Assembly (NCBI RefSeq): GCF_020615385.1
Contig: NZ_JAJAVB010000025.1
Span: 21,278 to 85,277 of the forward strand
Direction: 5' to 3'
Length of the DNA: 64,000 nt
Source of the DNA: Jiella soli
GTDB taxonomy: Bacteria > Pseudomonadota > Alphaproteobacteria > Rhizobiales > Rhizobiaceae
Position 1 is the stretch's first letter. Every line of letters begins with the position of its first letter. Under the pieces are notes generated by a model. That model did not search any database. It had not been told where the DNA came from and worked only from the letters and a program-made list of their open reading frames with translations. A program made the translations under genes and the position numbers. Positions 60,918 to 64,000 of the stretch are shown here, piece by piece.

Positions 60918-63062
60918 ATGATGTTCAATACCCACAAGGTGGAAATCGACTGGGCCGGCCGCCCGCTGACGCTGGAGACCGGCAAGATCGCCCGTCAGGC
61001 CGACGGCGCCGTGCTCGCGACCTATGGCGAGACCGTGGTTCTCGCGACCGTCGTTTCCGAGAAGCAGCCGAAGGTCGGCTTCGACTTCTTCCCGCTGACG
61101 GTCAACTACCAGGAAAAGACGTTCGCGGCCGGCAAGATCCCCGGCGGCTTCTTCAAGCGCGAGGGGCGCCCGTCGGAAAAGGAGACGCTGACCTCGCGGC
61201 TCATCGACCGCCCGATCCGCCCGCTCTTCGCCGAAGGCTACAAGAACGACACCCAGGTCGTCCTCACCGTCCTGCAGCATGACCTCGAGAACGATCCCGA
61301 CGTCGTCGCCATGGTCGCGGCCTCGGCCGCGCTGACGCTGTCCGGTGTTCCGTTCATGGGCCCGATCGGCGGCGCGCGCGTCGGCTATATCGGCGGCGAG
61401 TACAAGCTCAACCCGCATGTCGACGAGATGCCGGAGTCCAAGCTCGACCTCATCGTCGCCGGCACGCAGGACGCCGTCCTGATGGTCGAGTCGGAAGCCA
61501 ACGAGCTCGACGAGGACGTCATGCTCGGCGCCGTCATGTTCGGCCATCGCGGCATGCAGCCGGTGATCGACGCGATCATCAAGCTCGCCGAGCACGCCGC
61601 GCAGGAGCCGCGCGAGCACAACGCGCCCGACCACTCGGCGCTGGAAGGCGAGATGCTGCAGATTGCCGAGAGCGACCTGCGCGAAGCCTACAAGATCACC
61701 GACAAGCAGCAGCGCTACGCCGCGGTCGACGCCGTCAAGAAGAAGGTCACCGGGCACTTCCTCCCCGAGGGCGCCGAGGAGAGCAAATACTCCAAGGAAG
61801 AGGTCGGCGCGGTCTTCAAGTCGCTGCAGGCCAAGATCGTCCGCTGGAACATCCTCGACACCGGCAGCCGCATCGACGGGCGCGACCTGAAGACGGTCCG
61901 CACCATCGTCGCCGAGGCCGGCATTCTGCCGCGCACCCACGGCTCGGCGCTGTTCACCCGCGGTGAGACGCAGGCGCTGGTCATCGCGACGCTTGGCACC
62001 GGCGAGGACGAGCAGTTCGTCGACGCGCTCACGGGGACCTACAAGGAGCGCTTCCTGCTCCACTACAACTTCCCGCCCTATTCGGTCGGCGAGACCGGCC
62101 GCATGGGCTCGCCCGGCCGCCGCGAGATCGGCCATGGCAAGCTCGCCTGGCGGGCGGTCCACCCGATGCTGCCGGCGCCGGAGACCTTCCCCTACACGCT
62201 GCGCGTCGTCTCGGAGATCACCGAGTCCAACGGCTCGTCCTCGATGGCGACGGTCTGCGGCACCTCGCTGGCGCTGATGGATGCGGGCGTGCCGCTGACC
62301 CGTCCGGTGGCCGGCATCGCCATGGGCCTGATCAAGGAGGACGAGCGCTTCGCGGTGCTCTCCGACATCCTCGGCGACGAGGATCATCTCGGCGACATGG
62401 ACTTCAAGGTCGCCGGCACGGCCGAGGGCATCACCTCGCTGCAGATGGACATCAAGATCCAGGGCATCACCGAGGAGATCATGAAGATCGCTCTCGACCA
62501 GGCCAAGGGCGGCCGGATGCACATTCTCGGCGAGATGGGCAAGGCGCTGGGCGAGGCGCGCGCCGAACTCGGCGAGTTTGCTCCGCGCATCGAGGTGATC
62601 CAGATCCCGACCGACAAGATCCGCGACGTGATCGGCTCGGGCGGCAAGATCATCCGCGAGATCGTGGAAAAGACCGGCGCCAAGATCAACATCGAGGACG
62701 ACGGCACGGTGAAGATCGCGTCGGCCTCCGGCAAGGAGATCGAGGCGGCCAAGAAGTGGATCCACTCGATCGTCGCCGAGCCGGAAGTCGGCGAGATCTA
62801 CGAGGGCACGGTGGTCAAGACGGTGGAGTTCGGCGCTTTCGTCAACTTCTTCGGCTCGCGCGACGGCCTCGTCCACATCTCGCAGCTCGGCGAGGGCCGG
62901 GTCGCCAAGACCACCGACGTCGTCAAGGAAGGCGACAAGGTCTGGGTCAAGCTGATGGGCTTCGACGAGCGCGGCAAGGTTCGTCTCTCCATGAAGATCG
63001 TCGATCAGGCGACCGGCGAGGAGATCAAGAAGGGCGCCAAGGACGAGGAAGACGCGGCGTAA
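60918..63062 (+). CDS. pnp: Polyribonucleotide nucleotidyltransferase (PNPase)
   Basis: This 714-residue enzyme degrades RNA from the 3' end using phosphate. It has two RNase PH domains (first: [20 protein letters not shown], then [20 protein letters not shown]; second: [20 protein letters not shown], then [19 protein letters not shown]), an all-helical domain between, a KH domain with [12 protein letters not shown] and a C-terminal S1 domain from about residue 625 ([20 protein letters not shown]). All parts are complete. Two adjacent ATGs, at 60918 and 60921, are possible starts. It ends in a short acidic tail. It follows rpsO and is followed by a clear terminator. Confidence 0.98.
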   Translation: MMFNTHKVEIDWAGRPLTLETGKIARQADGAVLATYGETVVLATVVSEKQPKVGFDFFPLTVNYQEKTFAAGKIPGGFFKREGRPSEKETLTSRLIDRPIRPLFAEGYKNDTQVVLTVLQHDLENDPDVVAMVAASAALTLSGVPFMGPIGGARVGYIGGEYKLNPHVDEMPESKLDLIVAGTQDAVLMVESEANELDEDVMLGAVMFGHRGMQPVIDAIIKLAEHAAQEPREHNAPDHSALEGEMLQIAESDLREAYKITDKQQRYAAVDAVKKKVTGHFLPEGAEESKYSKEEVGAVFKSLQAKIVRWNILDTGSRIDGRDLKTVRTIVAEAGILPRTHGSALFTRGETQALVIATLGTGEDEQFVDALTGTYKERFLLHYNFPPYSVGETGRMGSPGRREIGHGKLAWRAVHPMLPAPETFPYTLRVVSEITESNGSSSMATVCGTSLALMDAGVPLTRPVAGIAMGLIKEDERFAVLSDILGDEDHLGDMDFKVAGTAEGITSLQMDIKIQGITEEIMKIALDQAKGGRMHILGEMGKALGEARAELGEFAPRIEVIQIPTDKIRDVIGSGGKIIREIVEKTGAKINIEDDGTVKIASASGKEIEAAKKWIHSIVAEPEVGEIYEGTVVKTVEFGAFVNFFGSRDGLVHISQLGEGRVAKTTDVVKEGDKVWVKLMGFDERGKVRLSMKIVDQATGEEIKKGAKDEEDAA

Positions 63063-63090
63063 GCCAGCCTCTTCATCCGCTGAGATCGCG

Positions 63091-63127
63091 AAAGGCGCGC
63101 CGGGAAGACGGGCGCGCCTTTCTTTTT
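63091..63127 (+). terminator. Rho-independent terminator after pnp
   Basis: AAAGGCGCGCC pairs exactly with GGCGCGCCTTT around a 9-base loop and is followed by CTTTTT. It lies 29 bases after the pnp stop codon and is the clearest terminator in the window. Confidence 0.9.
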
Positions 63128-63346
63128 GGTTCGCATCCGCAGGCGTAAGGATCGCAAGGACCGCGTCCGGCGAGCCGAACCCACTTCTCCTTTCCGGTCG
63201 AACGCCGCATTCTGGCGGGCGAGCCGTCCTTTCGCATTCTGCGCCGGGGGCGGGCGGTGTAGCATTGCAGCCGGAACCGTGTGCGGACAGGAAGATTGCA
63301 GCTTCGCGGGGGGCGCGTTGCCGCCGATATTCCCGCGAGGCGCGGG

Positions 63347-63913
63347 ATGTTTCAATCTGGGGAGGCCAGGCTGCTCGGTTTGTTCGTCAGGGTGTTCGCG
63401 GCGTTTGTGACCGGTTCGGTCTTCAGCCAGTCGGCCGAGTTCACGCAGCAATATGTGCAGCGGCTCGGCGGCGCCGCCGACGAACTCAGGATCGTCGTCG
63501 AGCGCTTCGAGGACAGCGCCCATCAGATGAAATTGTCGCCCGAGGCCGCGATCGAGCGGCTGCGCGAGAACTCCGACCGCCTGGCCGCAAGGCAAGGCGA
63601 GGACGCGGCGGCGACGCGGGCCCGCTATCGGGAGGTGGCGCGGCGCTACCGCCTCTTGGCCGCGACGGACCCGCTGTTTCGTCCACTGGTCATGATAACG
63701 GATCCCGACTGGACGCTGGTCGAGCGCACGAGCGACGACTACCGGCCGGCTCTGCCCGTGACGCCGGACGGCCTCTTCCTCGCTCTCGCGGGGTTCATTC
63801 TCGGCTGGGGAGCGGGCTCCGGGGCGCATGGCGCCGGGCGGATGGTCAAGAAGCGGCGGAAGGCCCGCAGGCGGACCGATAAAGCGGAGCCGGGCCAGAC
63901 ATCGCAAGCCTGA
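63347..63913 (+). CDS. DUF2937 family membrane protein
   Basis: This 188-residue protein matches DUF2937: it begins MFQSGEARLLGLFVRVFAAF and continues VTGSVFSQSAEFTQQYVQRL, where the QSAEFTQQY segment is typical. One hydrophobic helix is near the N terminus and another near residue 150 (GLFLALAGFILGWGAGSGAH), with a long soluble, mostly helical loop between. The C-terminal tail is very basic (KKRRKARRRTDK). The function of the family is unknown. The ATG at 63347 is chosen because family likeness begins there. It stands alone after pnp; the 219 bases between the pnp terminator and this start hold its promoter. Confidence 0.82.
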   Translation: MFQSGEARLLGLFVRVFAAFVTGSVFSQSAEFTQQYVQRLGGAADELRIVVERFEDSAHQMKLSPEAAIERLRENSDRLAARQGEDAAATRARYREVARRYRLLAATDPLFRPLVMITDPDWTLVERTSDDYRPALPVTPDGLFLALAGFILGWGAGSGAHGAGRMVKKRRKARRRTDKAEPGQTSQA

Positions 63914-64000
63914 CCTCCGACACGCGAAACAGGCGTTCGTCGCGGTGCGACGGCCGCCGGACGCGCATCCTCGCGCCTATCGCCCGGTGCTATCGGTGCG

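Noticed and set aside
60708..62876. 722-codon open frame on the minus strand opposite pnp
   Set aside because: It mirrors the pnp coding frame, is made of Asp/His/Leu/Arg-rich sequence and matches no fold; pnp itself is certain.

Overview
The window is about 64 kb of high-GC DNA, densely coded on both strands. It almost certainly comes from a chromosome of an alphaproteobacterium of the order Hyphomicrobiales (Rhizobiales). The evidence is an aerobic-type cob cluster (cobH, I, J, K, L, M, Q), an opgG/opgH/opgC set for periplasmic glucans, hisB followed by a DUF2628 gene and hisH, a type III PLP ornithine decarboxylase, rpsO followed by pnp, and a palindromic intergenic element of the kind seen in rhizobia. 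An ACC deaminase gene with its Lrp-type regulator suggests association with plants or their surfaces. The genus cannot be named from the sequence alone.

Layout. 1-8.5 kb: corrin-ring genes on the minus strand (cbiX, a fused cobH, cobL, cobI, a cbiG-cobJ fusion, cobM) with cobK converging on them. A TumE/TumA-type toxin-antitoxin pair sits between cobJ and cobM. 8.8-12.6 kb: a GGDEF-EAL protein, then acdS and its divergent regulator. 12.7-15.2 kb: cobQ, followed directly by a RusA-type resolvase gene and a nuclease-fold/HEPN-like gene. 15.2-21.7 kb: a short-chain dehydrogenase, a sulfotransferase and a broken second copy, an NDH-2/DUF3096/3-hydroxybutyrate dehydrogenase operon, and an OFA-family MFS transporter with a 40-residue small subunit. 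21.9-26.9 kb: the glucan operon opgG, a small gene, opgH and opgC. 27-32.2 kb: galM, a MarR regulator, and a folate group (DHFR and pabB-pabA-pabC). 32.4-37.4 kb: a lipoprotein and a complete branched-chain amino acid type ABC transporter with fused permeases. 37.6-42.1 kb: a secreted SH3 protein, a KDG-type sugar kinase and leuC. 42.1-43.4 kb: decayed sequence with a LysR remnant and a frameshifted hydrolase. 43.4-47.4 kb: a Tat-signal SDR, hisH-DUF2628-hisB, and a Crp/Fnr regulator. 47.4-53.2 kb: a DUF4142 protein and a hydantoin-racemase-like gene with a polyamine-type ABC transporter. 53.4-57.4 kb: a GNAT protein, ornithine decarboxylase with a long leader, a LysR regulator and an L,D-transpeptidase. 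57.4-60 kb: an accessory spot with an AAA ATPase, a convergent RMF/CrpP-like microgene and a palindromic repeat. 60.2-64 kb: rpsO, pnp and a DUF2937 gene.

How the genes work together. The cob genes form a translationally coupled chain with 4-base overlaps, and the toxin is tied into that chain by a GTGA overlap with cobJ. The opg, pab and liv groups are likewise tightly coupled operons. Three places look less like core genome: the toxin-antitoxin pair (1.3-1.9 kb), the RusA/HEPN pair behind cobQ (14.2-15.2 kb), and the AAA ATPase/RMF-like pair (57.9-59.4 kb). The last two are visibly less GC-rich than their neighbours. No tRNA, rRNA, insertion sequence or CRISPR array was recognised.
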